The notes under the pieces were generated by a model that worked only from the letters and a program-made list of their open reading frames with translations, ran no database searches and had not been told where the DNA came from. A DNA stretch of 64,000 nucleotides, taken from Dermacentor variabilis. Taxonomy: Eukaryota; Arthropoda; Arachnida; Ixodida; Ixodidae. The stretch lies in NCBI RefSeq assembly GCF_050947875.1, contig NC_134574.1, forward strand, positions 107,838,469 through 107,902,468, in the 5' to 3' direction. The translations under genes and the position numbers were made by a program. This document shows positions 34,262-48,000 of the stretch, piece by piece; position 1 is the first letter of the stretch, and every line of letters begins with the position of its first letter.

Positions 34262-36460
34262 GTGGCTGCGAGCGCGCTTCGCCGATGCGACTAGCGCACG
34301 TGACCGATCTGTATCTGAGCGAAGCGAAGTAGTAGGCGCTCCACAAGCTTTCTCGTGTTTTAGCGTCAGAAGGCAACGGCGCACTGGAGTCTCAGCATAG
34401 ACTTCTTTTTTTTCATGGGCGCCGCCATATTGCGTAGGCAGTGGCGCCATCTATGGGCAGTCGGCATGCTGGCTCAGGCAAGCGCTCCGTGTTGTAGGTC
34501 ACTTATACGATTAGAGGCAGCGTTTGGTGGTTATTTTCCGGCTCGTACCGTCTCTTTAGTGTGACGTGGCGTCTTCTACGTCGAAAACAGTTCTGTAAAA
34601 CGTACTGACGCATGTACAGACGTACTGACAGGATTTAAGTCGGCATGACCAAAGTTTCTGCACCGTTGAGATAGCCGGAGCACCCAGACTGATAGGAACG
34701 CGCGTGTTTGATTCTACAATCAGCCTCGTAGATCGATGGTGCATTTTGAATTCTTTTTTCGTTAATGTGCCCTTGCTTCAGCTTTGTCACTGTAGTTTTA
34801 AGCTGTGGTTTGGTATCAAAGAGTAGTTACAAAACATATGACGATCTTAACAGCGTGGGTACCGTTCTGCTACAAAATAAGCTGCGCTCTTTAATTTCAC
34901 AACCATTGAAATTTCTATCTGTGACACTTTGCGCAACTACTTGGTTGGTTGGAAGAGGTTTCCGCCCATGAACAAACTATTTTAGTAAGCTATAACAGCG
35001 CACTGTACTGCCTCAATCACACTTGTCGAGTGGTCGAGTGGCTGGCTGCGCATTGAACGCGCGTTCGAAGCAATGATAGCTGCCTGGCTCTATGGATACG
35101 TTCGTTCTACATAGCGCTTAGTCCAAGCATGCGAGAATACCCGATGCAGCCAAAACAGTTCACAACATACACAAACGATGCACGTCGCATGTTTGCGCAG
35201 CCAGAACAAATATCCGCATGCTCTAGTTAGCGCTGCACCGAAAGCCTACAGAGTTGTTGTTCGCCGACTTTGTATGAACTCACATCCCGTTAATTTCACG
35301 GAGAACGAGCAGAAACAATCCCCAAATCGTTTGGCAGCACGCGACGCCAACCCAAGCAAGCAACGCCGCGCCGGATCGCACAAGCCAGAGATAACGAAAA
35401 GCTCTCCGCGCGTCCTTTCCTCCTCGCCCGATATCTATAGTTGTGCTTTTGTCTTTCGTATAAACGAGACCTTCTCCTGGGCTTAACGTTATATTAGGTT
35501 GTTCTGTGATCGAATAACAAGAGAGATATTGAGATTCTGGCAGATGTTGAAGCTGTCGTCTTTTGTAGTTGCGAACGATTGAGGCGAATGATTGAGGCTT
35601 TATGGTGTTTACTGGTACTACTGACTGACCAGGTCGCTACATTAAAGTGGAAAACACTGAAAATAGAAGTATACAAACCCGTATGTGGAAAACGCGTGTG
35701 TGCGGGGGAGGGGGAGGTGTGAATAGGTTTAACATGTCAATGCACCGGCAATTATATCTTTAGACAGGGCACCTATCATCAAACACAGTGAAGCATTATG
35801 AGCGCTACCGCTTGCATCAACAATGAGGTAGTACGCACGGTTAACGGTCTTGTAGACGCAGACATTTTGTTTAAAGTGGGGAGAAATCGGGACGATGCAT
35901 TGAAAAAGCTCAAGCGCGACGATGTTTCACTCGAGCACGAGAAACTGAAGCCACCCTTTATCACGAACAAAGGTTGAAGCAAAGGAAGACGGGTACCGAA
36001 AGCTGTCAGGTATAGCTGCAATGGTTCTTCAAGAACACGGTGGTGTGCAAATAAATGCGGATGTCATAAAAGATAATAGACCTGTGCGCTACATTGAAAA
36101 CGAAAGCCATACTGAGATAAATTGCTGGAGAAAAGGAATGCAGCTAAATAGTGGCTACTGCTCTACAGGACTTATAACCAATAGTATATGTTATAACGCG
36201 AAGGGAGGCGTTTTGCTTTTTGATGGCCTGAATACTTGATCATTTAACTTTGCAGGAAAACTTTCTAAATAATTGCCACCCCGCGTGTGCAAACCTGGAA
36301 AGCAGGGAAGTATATGTTTGGGTAACTACCTACGGTTACCGAACGAGACGGCTAATAGATAAGCTCAAGAGATAAAAAAGCACTAGAGCTTAGGGCCACA
36401 AAGAAATTAATATGCAAGAGGAGAATGTAGGACTCGTGGAATAAGGGGAAAAGAAAATTT
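34262..36460. other. Intergenic stretch without a supported gene
   Basis: Mixed AT-rich DNA. Open frames such as 35178-35486 (+) and 36021-36239 (+) show no recognisable domain. A G-rich run lies at 35703-35720. Confidence 0.5.
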
Positions 36461-36483
36461 GGAGGATGCTTAAGCTTCGCCAT
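36461..36483 (+). repeat. Short piece of the GGAGGACGCTTAAG repeat
   Basis: GGAGGATGCTTAAGCTTCGCC, matching the start of the repeats at 9764 and 13437, directly abuts the RTE LINE. Confidence 0.5.
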
Positions 36484-37260
36484 TAAGCTTAGGAACTTGC
36501 GATTCGCTGATGATATTGCCTTGCTTAGTAATTCTGGGGACGAATTGCACTGCATGCTCACTGACCTGGAGAGGCAAACAGAAGGGTGGGTTTAAAAATT
36601 AATCTGCAGAAAACTAATGTTTAACAGTTTCGGAAGAGAACTGCAGTTTACGATAGGTAGCGAGGCACTGGAAGTGTTAAGGGAATACATCTACTTAGGA
36701 CAGATTGTGGCCGCGGACCCGGATCATGACACTTAAATAATCAGAAGAATAGGAATGGGCTGGGCTGCGTTTGGCAGGCATTCTCAGATCATCAACAACA
36801 GGTTGCCATTATCCCTCAAGAGAAAAGTGTATAACAGCTGTGTCTTACCAGTACTCATCTACCGGGCAGAAACCTGGAGGCTCATGAAAAGGGTTCTACT
36901 TAAATTGAGGACGACGCAACGATCTATGGAACGAGGAATGATAGGTATAACGTTATGGGATAAGAGAAGAGCAGACTGGGTGAGGGAACAAACGTGAGTT
37001 AATGACATCTTAGTTGAAATAAAAAAAGACATGGGCAGGACATTTAATGAGGAGGGAAGATAACCTATGGCCATTAAGGGCTACGGACTGGATTCCAAGG
37101 GAAGGGAAGCGTAGCAGGGGGCGGCAGAAAGTTAGGTGGGCGGATGAGATGGAGAAGTTTGCAGGCATGACATGGCCACAATAAGTACATGACTGGGGTT
37201 GTTGGAGAAGTATAGGAGAAGCTGTTGCCCTGCAGTGGGCGTAACTAGGCTGATAGTGAT
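36484..37260 (+). mobile_element. RTE-type LINE, 3' fragment
   Basis: Starts in the RT palm with LRFADDIALLSNSGDEL (intact ADD box, about 36500), then YLGQIVAADP near 36690. The thumb reads GWAAFGRHSQII and LPLSLKRKVYNSCVLPVLIY, and then SMERGMIGI (36755-36997). After frame breaks it ends with RQKVRWADEM near 37140 and a 3' stretch to about 37260. The RxxAFGR and CVLPxxxYxxETW pattern is typical of RTE/BovB. Stops and 5' truncation make it dead. Confidence 0.88.
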
Positions 37261-37959
37261 GTCTCTATTTTCCCATCCATTTGTGTCAATGGGTAGCCCA
37301 TAGTCTAACGGGGAGATTGGGCTGCTATGTTGAGGGAAGTGAGTTCAAAATCAACTAACAGCTTGGGTGACTGGGTAAGCGACCCTGGGCATATGCCACT
37401 TTTCATTTAATCTCTTTCACGCTATCTTGGGTAACTGCGGCTGCTTGCGTTGGCATGCAGCATTAGGGTCTCGAAGGGGAACATGACTTTTCGATCATTA
37501 CTAATATTACCACTAGCCATCAGGTTCGCTTGCTGTGCTCCAGAAGTAATATGTGAGATTCCCCACCGCTGTATGAAATGTACATAAGCCGCAAAGACAG
37601 TATGGGCCAAACACCACCGCAATTAAATTAATCGACTCGCAAAGCACAGACTGCACAAGATCACGGAGTGAACTCAAAAGTTTTTGGACAGCCAGTGTAT
37701 GTCCATGTCAGGGACCTCTAGGGAGACTCTGTCATTTGCTCGATGTGCATCAACGTGCCCTCACACATTGCATTACAATTCTGTGTTTCGTTGTGCCACC
37801 GTTCTAATATTCATCACGTATCACGACTAATTAAAATATAAATAGACACTTATCTCTACTGTTTATTTAATCTTTATGGAGAATACCTAGGGTATGAGTT
37901 TTTTCAGAGATAATGCATGCTACAGCTTAAAGGAGCACCAAAGTAAGATTAAAATATTT
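37261..37959. other. Stretch without a supported gene
   Basis: AT-rich; no repeat or gene that I recognise. Confidence 0.5.
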
Positions 37960-38145
37960 AAATTCTGGCATTTTAAGTGCCAAAACGACAATTGGATCTT
38001 GAGGCATGCCATAGTGGGGAACTCTGGATTAATTTTTACTAAATCAGGCTGCACGGTACATGGGTAGTTTCGCATTTCACCTCCATCAAAATGCGGTTGT
38101 TTGATCCTGTGACCTCGTGCTTAGCGGCGCTGTGAGAACGCCCCA
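37960..38145 (-). repeat. Degenerate tRNA-headed SINE (-)
   Basis: Runs parallel to the SINE at 60950-61183: TTTTAAGTGCCAAAAC, GAGGCATGCCATAGTGG, then CATCAAAATGCGG and CCTGTGACCTCGTGC, all in the same order, with about a quarter of positions changed. The A-box head is missing. Confidence 0.75.
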
Positions 38146-38859
38146 AAGCAACTACGGCATCGAAGCACTAAAGAGAAAAATTATTTTAGACGTATCTGTA
38201 AATGACCTTCCTACAATTGAAGAGATTCACTCGTACCGTGACAAGATGCCGAGTAAACTGTAAAAGCAGCAAGAGCAAAGATTGGTGGCATTGCTGCCTT
38301 GAAATTACCACACCAGCTTGCTGTGACATCATCGATTATGATGATGTATGTTCATGTATAGCAATTTTTTTTCAAATGAAAATGTTCTTCATCGTCTTCC
38401 AAAATCCCAAAATAAAAAGCGTCAGGAACTTTTACATAACCAATACAGCCGAAGTTTGAAGATACTTCGAATCCACGATATGACAATAGGTGTCAGCACG
38501 AAGTTTTTGGGGCGATACTCAGAAAATTAAACTACGAGCTTTATTTCCTCCATCAATCAACCAACTACCAAGAAGTCAACAGAATTAGATATTTAAAGGT
38601 TGCTTTCCTAATTTAAATTGATTTAGGGCGTCATTAGTGTCTCCTTAACACAAAACAAGAAATGCACTTGGCTCTGTCATAGGATAACATTCATCACTAG
38701 TTCTGATTAAGGTAGGATTATCAGTGTAGTAAAGGGCATGCACTGGCTGCTCTAGAGGGGAACCTTGCCACCTCCCTTCAAACTCCCAATTTCCGATTTC
38801 TTTATGAGCAGTGCTGCAATTTCTCTATCTTAAGGAGACATAATGCCAAGGAGATTCAT

Positions 38860-41070
38860 GCCATGCTGGCAACAGTATGTGGCGACCGGTACTGCACGCA
38901 GTCCAGCTCGGCATCAATCTTTTTGGAATTTGGTCCTTTAAATGCAGAAAGCCCCGATCACTGCTCGTTCTTCAACCAACTTTCTCAATGGGTGCTGCTG
39001 TTCTGGTTTCATACCCGTAGCAGTGCACTGCTGTATGACATAATCATAATAACTTCATTCTGGTAAAAGTAGAAAGATGTGCACCAATGTAGACCGCTAA
39101 TGTTGCACTAATGACCACACTAAGTTTCTGAACGCCCGTCTTATATCAGGCATATACACTAAAAAGGCCCATTCTGCGTTTACATGTTAACAAGTGACAC
39201 TGAAATTCACTCACAGTCCCGGTGCAGTTGCAGGTTTCCAGCTGAGTGCTTAAAGGCACCATGTCTGCTACTGAAGGCACTCTGCACCAGTTGATCACTG
39301 GAGGAAATGCCTTGCAGTTGCATCAGCGATGTTTTTTTTCTGCTTCCTGCAATACATTTTCACGGCATCACTACATGTATTTGATCATAGTGACGCTACA
39401 GGATGGATGTCCAAAGAATTCACCTTTAGCGTTCCAGCTGGGGCGTCTCCCAGCACATTTCGAATCTGAAAAAAGATGTCAGTATTAAAACGTGAAGCCA
39501 CGATACAGCAAAAAAGCAACAATCATAAGAGCTACATGGAAGATTAGGCTGACATAAATGGACGGATACAAATGACTAGTCATTGAATACACTAAAGTGT
39601 CGCTGCTCTTGCCAATGGCGGTGTGAGCTTGTCAAATAATTTATTCCACATTCCTCTACTTATTTCCGCTCATCTACTTAACTGTTATGGCCACATATTA
39701 AAGGCAGCTCCTTCATATAAAACCACAGTGTTACATGCTTTTACTCCCCGTCTACCTGATGTTACTGACGTTTTGCTTACTCTCAAAGAAAGTATTTCAC
39801 AGAACTGTTTTATCGACAAAGCATTTTTCCAAGCTTTCGGCAAAGCGTCTCCGTTTAGTTCATAACGATGCGCTCCCCTTTCAATTTGTTCCCTCTATAG
39901 TGCTCAGATTCAAAGCAAAAATAGCTTTTCGATATAACTAGCTACTTTTATTGTCACAAGAAACTTTGCTAATTATTGATGCTTGTGTTGCCGATAACGT
40001 ATATATGGCGCGTCGACACACAGTGGGACGACAAGGCAGATATGCCAGGCATCTCGTTCCTTTACTCATTTTAAGAATTTGATAAATCAATCAGTTACAA
40101 AAGTGCGAAAGGCTGCAATTTCACGAAATTAGATTAGTTTGAATGTTCTATCCTAGTAAAGTAGGAACTGGGGTGCCATGATACATGCGTTCCCGTGAAT
40201 GCAAAGAGCGCCTACGCGAAGCCGTTTGGGCGAAGGACTCGTTGGCGTCGAACGGAGAAGATTAAACAAGAAAGTTGAATGCGCGCGAACTGGTGGAAAA
40301 CAAAATACACGCGTTTGGCAAGGCGTAAAACTCGATTTCGCAGCACTCTGTGGCACCACCCCTATTTTATCTCACGTATATCGCATAGAATCGCATGCAC
40401 ACCCTTGAAATTCTTCATTATTATTGCGCGATAGCCTCCTCTGTGTTTTCCGATCGCGCGAACGTCGGCTGCACGGCGTGTCAGCGGCCTTGAAGCAACA
40501 CGGGGTCACTCGATCCTGAAGGGAACAGCCCAACAGAATACATTTTTGCCGATCCCACCAAACTTCGTTGCTACAAGCCCGCTCACACGCCCTGTACTAG
40601 ACCGCGTGGCGCGAACGAATTCTATTCGATTACAGTACAGATCGGATGGTTTCACGTCGCATTGCTTTGCGCTCATTAATAAGGCGAACTCAATTGATGC
40701 TCGAACACCGTATCAGAAATCTTGGCGTACAACATGCCCTGTTTTAGCTGGCGCCACATAGCTGCCTTTCGTCACCACAAGCGGGAGAGTAAAGTTAAAC
40801 CAGGACAAAACTCCATGTTATATGCCACAAATCTAGTGCTGTACAACCAATTCTCGCAACGGAAGGATAGTAACAGGAATGAAAACTAGAAAAGAGGCAC
40901 GCGGAAGGCACATACTGGCACTGAAATCATTTCCGCGCTTCCGTTCACCGCGTCGCAGCGGATGAACAAGGAGAATTCGAAGCACTCACTCACCTTCGAT
41001 GTCGCTCAGTCGGAGGCGATCATGGCGATCTTAGAGGCAAGAAGCCCATAAAAAGCGAGCAACACGCAGT
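38860..41070 (-). other. Possible small minus-strand gene (candidate exons only)
   Basis: Three signals suggest spliced exons on the - strand. A GC-rich segment ends at donor GTGAGTGAG near 41000. A 42-bp exon at 39427-39468 (IRNVLGDAPAGTLK) follows a T-rich TTTTTTCAG acceptor and precedes GTGAAT. A terminal-exon-like frame near 38960-38860 ends VASMA and a stop. I could not link them by phase into a known protein. The rest of 38146-41500 has no other feature. Confidence 0.2.
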
Positions 41071-41509
41071 AAAATTCCAAAGAAGTCACAGCGAAGCACA
41101 CAAAGAACGCAGAAAACGCAGGAAGCTCTTAAGCAAACGGCGTGCGCGCGCTCACGAATTCGCCTAGCATCAACATCGCAAACGCGCAATCATACAAGCA
41201 CACTCATACAAATACACCCTTATATAATCATAAGTTGTGCCATTTGATAACAAATTTTGTAATATCGTGTTATTGCTGAGCAATAGCTGCAGTTTGTACG
41301 TGTATGAAAGTTTGCTGCTTCACTTCTTTGATGAACTACTTTCTTTAGCACAGTAACGCAGTGCACCGGCCGGCGCTAATGGAGTGCGCGGGAAAAGGCG
41401 GCAAATTCAAACGTCGCAAACGGCCCGCCAATGCGTGTGCGCAATTTTCTTGTCGGTTAGATTTAAAAAAAAGTAATGCGTTCCGTAACTATGCGAACTG
41501 AAGTATTGA

Positions 41510-41710
41510 CTAGAAAAGTGCAGAAATGTCCCTGTTTGTGCTTCTTATTTCGACGTCATGGCTACCTGCAGACGGTCTGTCTTCACATTCTTTAAGGATT
41601 TGTCCGAGTGCTTCTGCGCTGTGTGATTTGTCACCGAGAACGTATAGCAGCCCAGATTGTGCTTGGTGGCCATGAATTTCCAGCACATTGGCCAGCACCC
41701 CGTCTATGTC
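41510..41710 (-). other. Unassigned open frame
   Basis: A frame of about 62 codons containing VLEIHGHQAQSGLLYVLGD with balanced composition, unlike nearby AT-rich frames. An acceptor-like GTGACATAG precedes it. Could be an exon or transposon fragment; I do not recognise it. Confidence 0.2.
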
Positions 41711-41867
41711 ACAGAAAAGAATTTGACCTCCATGTGAAATATAAGCGCCTTGTCATACATATCGGCCAAGCTTTTCGTTTCCTTCTGTTGCGCTCTAACG
41801 AGTAATACCTAAGCGAAACGCACTCTGTAAAAACGGTGTTCACTATTTTCTCCGCCGCAACCGCCAT

Positions 41868-44400
41868 GGTGGCGTAACGGCTGAGGTGTTGCGCTACCAA
41901 CCGCGTACTTGGGATCTAATGCCGGCCGCTGTGGCTGCATTTCGATGGGGGTGAAATACAAAAACGCCCATGTACTGTGCATTCGGTTCAGGTTAAAGGA
42001 CACCAGATGGTCAAAATAAATATGGAGTATATATGGAGTCAAATATATAATGCCGGTCGCGGCGGCTGCATTTCGATGGGGGCGAAATGCAAGAACGCCC
42101 GTGTACTGTGCGTTCGGTGCAGTTTAAAAGACACCAGATGGTCAAAATAAATATGGAGTATATATGGAGTCAAATATATAATGCCGGTCGCGGCGGCTGC
42201 ATTTCGATGGGGGCGAAATGCAAGAACGCCCGTGTACTGTGCGTTCGGTGAAGTTTAAAAGACACCAGATGGTCAAAATAAGTATGGAGTGTATATGGAG
42301 TCAAATATATAATGCCGGCCGCGGCGGCTGCATTTCGATGGGGGTGAAATGCAAGAACGCCCGTGTACTGTGCGTTCGGTGCAGTTTAAAAGACACCAGA
42401 TGGTCAAAATAAATATGCGGTATATATGGAGTCAAATATATAATGCCGGCCGCGGCGGCTGCATTTCGATGGGGGTGAAATGCAAGAACGCCCGTGTACT
42501 GTGCGTTCGGTGCAGTTTAAAAGACACCAGATGGGTCAAATTATTATGGAGTTTATATGGAGTGAAATATATAATGCCGACCGCGGCGGCTGCATTTCGA
42601 TGGGGGTGAAATGCAAAAACGCCCGTGTACTGTGCGTTCAGTACAGTTTAAAAGACACCAGATGGTCAAAATAAATATGGGGTATATATGGAGTCAAATA
42701 TATAATGCCGGCCTCGGCGGCTGCATTTCGATGGGGGTGAAATGCAAAAACGCCCGTGTACTGTGCGTTCGGTGCAGGTTAAAAGACACCAGATGGTCAA
42801 ATTAATATGGAGTTTATATGGAGTGAAATATATAATGCCGGCCACGGCGGCTGCATTTCGAAGGGGGTGAAATGCAAAAACGCCCGTGCACTGTGCGTTC
42901 GGTGCAGGTTAAAAGACACCAGATGGTCAAATAAATATGGAGTATATATGGAGTGAAACATATGATGCCGGCCTCGGCGGCTGCATATCAATAGGGGTGG
43001 AATGCAAAGAAGCCCGTGTACTGTGCGTTCGGTGCAGTTTAAAAGACACCAGATGGTCAAAATAAATATCGGGTATATATGGAGTCAAATATATAATGCC
43101 GGCCGCGGCGGCTGCATTTCGATGGGGGTGGAATGCATAAACGCCCGTGTATTGTGCGTTCGGTGCAGTTTAAAAGACACCACATGGTCAAAATAAATCG
43201 GGAGTATATATGGAGTCAAATATATAATGCCGGCCGCGGCGGCTGCATTTCGATGGGGGTGAAATGTAAAAACGCCCGTGTACTGTGCGTTCGGTGCAGG
43301 TTAAAAGACACCAGATGGTCAAAATAAATATGGAGTATATATGGAGTCAAATATATAATGCCGGCCGCTGCGGCTGCATTTCGATGGGGGTGAAATGGAA
43401 AAACGCCCGTGTACTATGCGTTCGGTGCAGGTTAAAAGACACCAGATGGGTCAACTTATTATGGAGTTTATATGGAGTGAAATATATAATGCCGGCCACG
43501 GCGGCTGCATTTCGATGGGGGTGAAATGCAAAAACGCCCGTGTACTGTGATTTCGGTGTAGGTTAAAAGACACCAGATGGTCAAAATGAATATGGAGCAT
43601 ATATGGAGTCAAATGTATAATGCCGGCCGCGGCGGCTGCATTTCGATGGGGGTGAAATGCAAAAACGCCCGTGCACTGTGCGTTCGGTGCAGTTTAAAAG
43701 ACACCAGATGGTCAAAGTAAATATGGAGTATATATGGAGTCAAATACATAATGCCGGCCGCAGCGGCTGCATTTCGATGGGGGTGAAATGCTAGAACGCC
43801 CATGTACCGTGCGTTCGCTGCAGTTTAAGACACCAGATGGTCAAACTAAGTATGGAGTGTATATGGAGTCAAATATATAATGCCGGCCGCGGCGGCTGCA
43901 TTCCGATGGGGGTGAAATGCAAGAACGCCCGTGTACTGTGCGTTCGGTGTAGTTTAAAAGACACCAGATGGTCAAAATAAATATGGAGTATATATGGAGT
44001 CAAATATATAATATCGGCCGCGGCGGCTGCATTTCGATGGGGGTGGAATGCAAAAACGCCCGTGGACTGTGCGTTCGGTGCAGGTTAAAAGACACCAGAT
44101 AGTCAAAATAAATATGGAGTATATATGGAGTCAAACATATAATGCCGGCCGCGGCGGCTGCATTTCGATGGGGGTGAAATGCAAAAACGCCCGTGTACTG
44201 TGCGTTAGGTGCAGTTTAAAAGACACCAGATGGTCAAAATATATATGGAGTATATATGAAGTCAAATATATAATGCCGTCCGCGACGGCTGCATTTCGAT
44301 GGGGGTGAAATGCAAAATCGCCCGTGTACTGTGCGTTCGGTGTAGGTTAAAAGACACCAGATGGTCAAAATAAATATGGAGCATATATGGATATATATGC
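41868..44400 (+). repeat. 131-bp satellite array derived from the tRNA SINE (about 19 copies)
   Basis: Monomer starts at 42051, 42182 and 42313 show a constant 131-bp period that continues to about 44400. Each monomer is the SINE body (GCATTTCGATGGGGGTGAAA, then GCCCGTGTACTGTGCG and ACACCAGATGGTCAAA) followed by an AT-rich linker (ATATGGAGTATATATGGAG). The first copy has a tRNA-like head at about 41868-41930, so a SINE insertion seeded the array. Monomers differ by a few substitutions and 1-bp indels. The overlapping 64-90 aa frames here are repeat artefacts. Confidence 0.93.
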
Positions 44401-44815
44401 TCCATATATGAATATGGAGCATATACGCTCGGAAAAACACATTGATGTAGCACGTGTTCAGCAACGGAAAGCTGTACCGCAAGTTTTTCAGGTTGCTCAA
44501 CAATTTTCTCATTGACACTTTTTATCTAAATAAAATATTTGAAAAGTGGGACAATTCAATACTAATAATTATCCAAATAGACTGAATGAAAAAAATAAAT
44601 GATTTGGATGTCACCAAGCGACGGCGCACAAAATTACCTTGGTTCCATCCAGCTCCATTGCGTTCCCATGTTTTTAAACCCTGCAACTCTGGCTGAAGTT
44701 AGCTGGGACACCCGGCAAAGAATTTGTGTGTGAAGGAGAGTGAGTTTTTCAAGAAGTGCATCAACTTTTCAAATAAAACCTGGCGGCAGCTATGGATGCA
44801 TCTATCATGAACGCG
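44401..44815. other. Stretch between satellite and gypsy element 3
   Basis: AT-rich sequence starting with a small palindrome around 44390-44425 (ATATATGCTCCATATATG); no gene seen. Confidence 0.5.
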
Positions 44816-44832
44816 CATATATATATATATAT

Positions 44833-44981
44833 TATAATACCGAGACAGATCGAGTTGTCCAGCGCTGTTTATTCCACAAAAGGCAACGCCCCCAGCTCAC
44901 GCGCGAAGAAGTCGAAGAACTAAGAAGATGATGATGGCTATGTACAAATGAAAACGACGAAGTACGTTAATAGTGCTTACA
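44833..44981 (-). repeat. 3' LTR of gypsy element 3
   Basis: In element orientation it starts TGTAAGCACTATT and ends GGTATTATA. It contains GGAATAAACAGC with an AATAAA signal. A purine tract ACGGGGGGAAGTTAG lies just inside. It matches the other LTR except T/G in CGTTAATAG against CGTGAATAG. Confidence 0.95.
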
Positions 44982-45023
44982 CTAACTTCCCCCCGTCATG
45001 GAAGCGGCCAGCCTGGCCGCAGA

Positions 45024-48000
45024 TTAGAGATTATCTAAACGGGGAGTGAAGGGCTTCATCCGCGAGACGTGAACAATTTCGGCATTCCGGCGGCGCCGGT
45101 CAGTGACGGAGTGTACTGGGCGGACGAGATAGTTCACTGCAGATGTTTGCTGCACAACGGTGTATGGGCCAATGTAGCGTGGAAGGAACTTCTCACAGAG
45201 GCCTGGGGTGCGGACTGGAGTCCAAAGCAGGACTTGGTCTCCAGGGTGAAAACGTAGGTCACGGCGTTTGTTGTCGCAGTAACGCTTGCGCTCAGCTTGG
45301 ATAGCTTCTGTGCTTTGCCGGGCGAGTTGACGGCAATGTGCAACTCGGGCAGCAAAATCTTCTGGAAGCGACGCGTTGGGCGAAGAAGGTGCGAAAAATA
45401 GTTCTCTGTCGAATATGGTGGAAGGAGATCGTCCATACACAAGGAAGAAAGGGCTGTAGCCGGTAGTCCGTTGAATAGCAGTATTATATGCGAATGTCAC
45501 AAAAGGAAGAATTTTATCCCAGTCAGTGTGGTCAGGACGGATGTACATGGAAATCATGTCAGACAGCGTACGGTGGAAGCGCTCAGTAAGGCCATTGGTT
45601 TGCGGATGATAAGTAGAAGTAGATTTGTGGACGGTATTAGTGGCTCGAAGAACTTCCTCGAGAACTTGTGAAATGAACGCCTTGCCACGGTCACTGAGAA
45701 GAACGCGAGGAGCCCCATGGCGCAAGACGATGGCGCGCAAGAAAAAGTCGGCGACCTCAGAAGCGGTGCCGGATCGCAGAGGGGCAGTCTCGGCATATCT
45801 TGTTAAATGGTCGACCGAAGTGACAATCCAACGGTGACCGGAGGGTGTCAACGGCAAGGGACCATATAAATCAATGCCAACAAATTCAAAAGGTGCCTCC
45901 GGGCAAGGGAGAGGTTGTAGTAAACCGGCAGGAGGGGATGTCGAGCGTTTGCGGTGCTGACATGACGCACAAGAGGCAATGTATTTGGCCACCGTTGAGG
46001 ATAGGCCAGGCCAGAAGCAGCGGGTCTTTATGCGGTCGTAAGTCTTGTGGAAGCCTAAGTGGCCAGCCGATACATCGTCGTGAAGTGCCTCTAATACCCG
46101 CAAACGAAGGCAGCGAGGTAGAACTGGGACCCACCGGTGACCTGTTGGGTGGTACACGTAGCGGTGTAGCACGCCACCTTGAAGGCGGAATTGTCGAAGT
46201 TGGCGTCGCAAGCGGCTGTTGGGTGGTTCGGCGAACCCACTAAGGCGATCCATGAGAGCTCGACAGTAGGAGTCGGCCCGCTGAAGCGAGACGAAATCAG
46301 AGCGTGATGAAAGCGTTACTTGGTCCAGGGGCGTTATCGAGAGTTGGTGAGAGGCAGGCGTAGCATCGGAACGACGTGGTTGGGAAGGCGACTGCGCGTT
46401 ACCTGGAGAGAGCGAGAGTGGGCAGCGAGACAATGCGTCTGCATCATGATGGTGTTTTCCAGACTTGTATGTTATAGTGAAGTCATATTCCTGCAAGCGG
46501 AGTATCCAGCGTCCTAAGCGTCCTGACATGTTTTTCATTGATGACAGCCAACACAGAGCATGATGGTCGGTGACGATGGTGAAGTGGCGGCCGTAAAGGT
46601 ATGGGCGAAATTTCTGAATCGACCAAACGATAGCCAGGCACTCTTGCTCTGTTATGGTGTAGTTCCGCTCAGCTGGAGAAAGTGTTCGGCTGGCATATGC
46701 TATGACTTGCTCTTTAGATGCTGTATTACGTTGCAGAAGTACTGCGCCAATACCTTGTGCGCTTGCGTCAGTATGGAGTATGGTGGGGGCACGATTATCG
46801 AAGTGGCGAAGCACTGGTCCGGAAGTAAGAAGCCGCTTAAGAGCTTGAAAAGCCGACTCGCAGTCGCTAGTCCACGTGAAAGAGGCACCGGTAACCAGTA
46901 GCTTGTGTAGAGGTGCTGCTATTGCTGCGAAGTTGCGTATAAACCTACGGAAATATGACGCCAAGCCGAGGAAACTACGTAGATCTTTCTGTTGCTGGGG
47001 GCGAGGAAACTGAAGAACGGCACTAATCTTTTCGGGGTCAGGCTGGATGCCATCTTTTGAGACGACGTGACCCAATACTTTTATTGTTTTGCTTGCAAAT
47101 TTACATTTTTTTGTATTGATCTGGAGACCAGCATTCGCAAGGCACTTGAGAACTTCGTCTAATCGATGAAGATGTTGGCTGAAGTCAGACGAAAAGATGA
47201 CAATATCGTCCAGATAACAGAAGCATGTCTTCCATTTTAGACCACGAAGTACGTTGTCTATCATGCGCTCAAATGTGGCAGGAGCATTACAAAGGCCAAA
47301 AGGCATCACGTTAAATTCATAAAGGCCATCCGGTGTAGCGAATGCGGTCTTTTCTTTGTCAGTCTCGTTCATCGGAATTTGCCAGTACCCTGATCGAAGA
47401 TCAAGGCTGGAGAAATACTCCGCCCCTTGTAGCGTGTCCAAAGCGTCGTCAATTCGAGGTATTGGATATACGTCCTTGCGTGTGATCTTATTGAGCGCTC
47501 GATAATCCACGCAAAAGCGAACTGAGCCATCTTTTTTCTTTACCAGGACCACGGGAGACGCCCATGGGCTAGATGAAGGTCGTATTATCTTCCGCGCAAG
47601 CATGTCAGCGACCTGTTGTTCAATGACCTTTCGTTCGGACGGCGATACACGATAGGGGCGTCGTCGTATGATAGCGGAACCATCGGTTTCGATGCGGTGT
47701 GTAGCCGCAGGAGTTTGGCTCAACACAGGGGAACAGCTATCGAAACAGGCTTTGTGTTTTGCCAAGACCACCATTAAGGCTTCGGATTGCGCGGCTGTTA
47801 GGTCAGAACCAAGAACGGCTGGAGGAGGGAAAGAATCATCCAAACCTGAGGTTGGTGCTGGCGATGAAGAAGGGCAAAGCGTGACTAGAGAGATAGGTTG
47901 AGTGTCGGCGAGGGTTGCCACAGTCATCCCTTTGGGCAGCATCACAGGATCTGGGGTCGTGTTGCAAGCAGACAGAAGGGCGCGGCCGTGTGAAAACCGG

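Noticed and set aside
42051..44400. CRISPR-like regular array and repeated 64-90 aa frames
   Set aside because: Repeat units are adjacent 131-bp monomers without unique spacers, in a eukaryotic genome; the frames shift between monomers.
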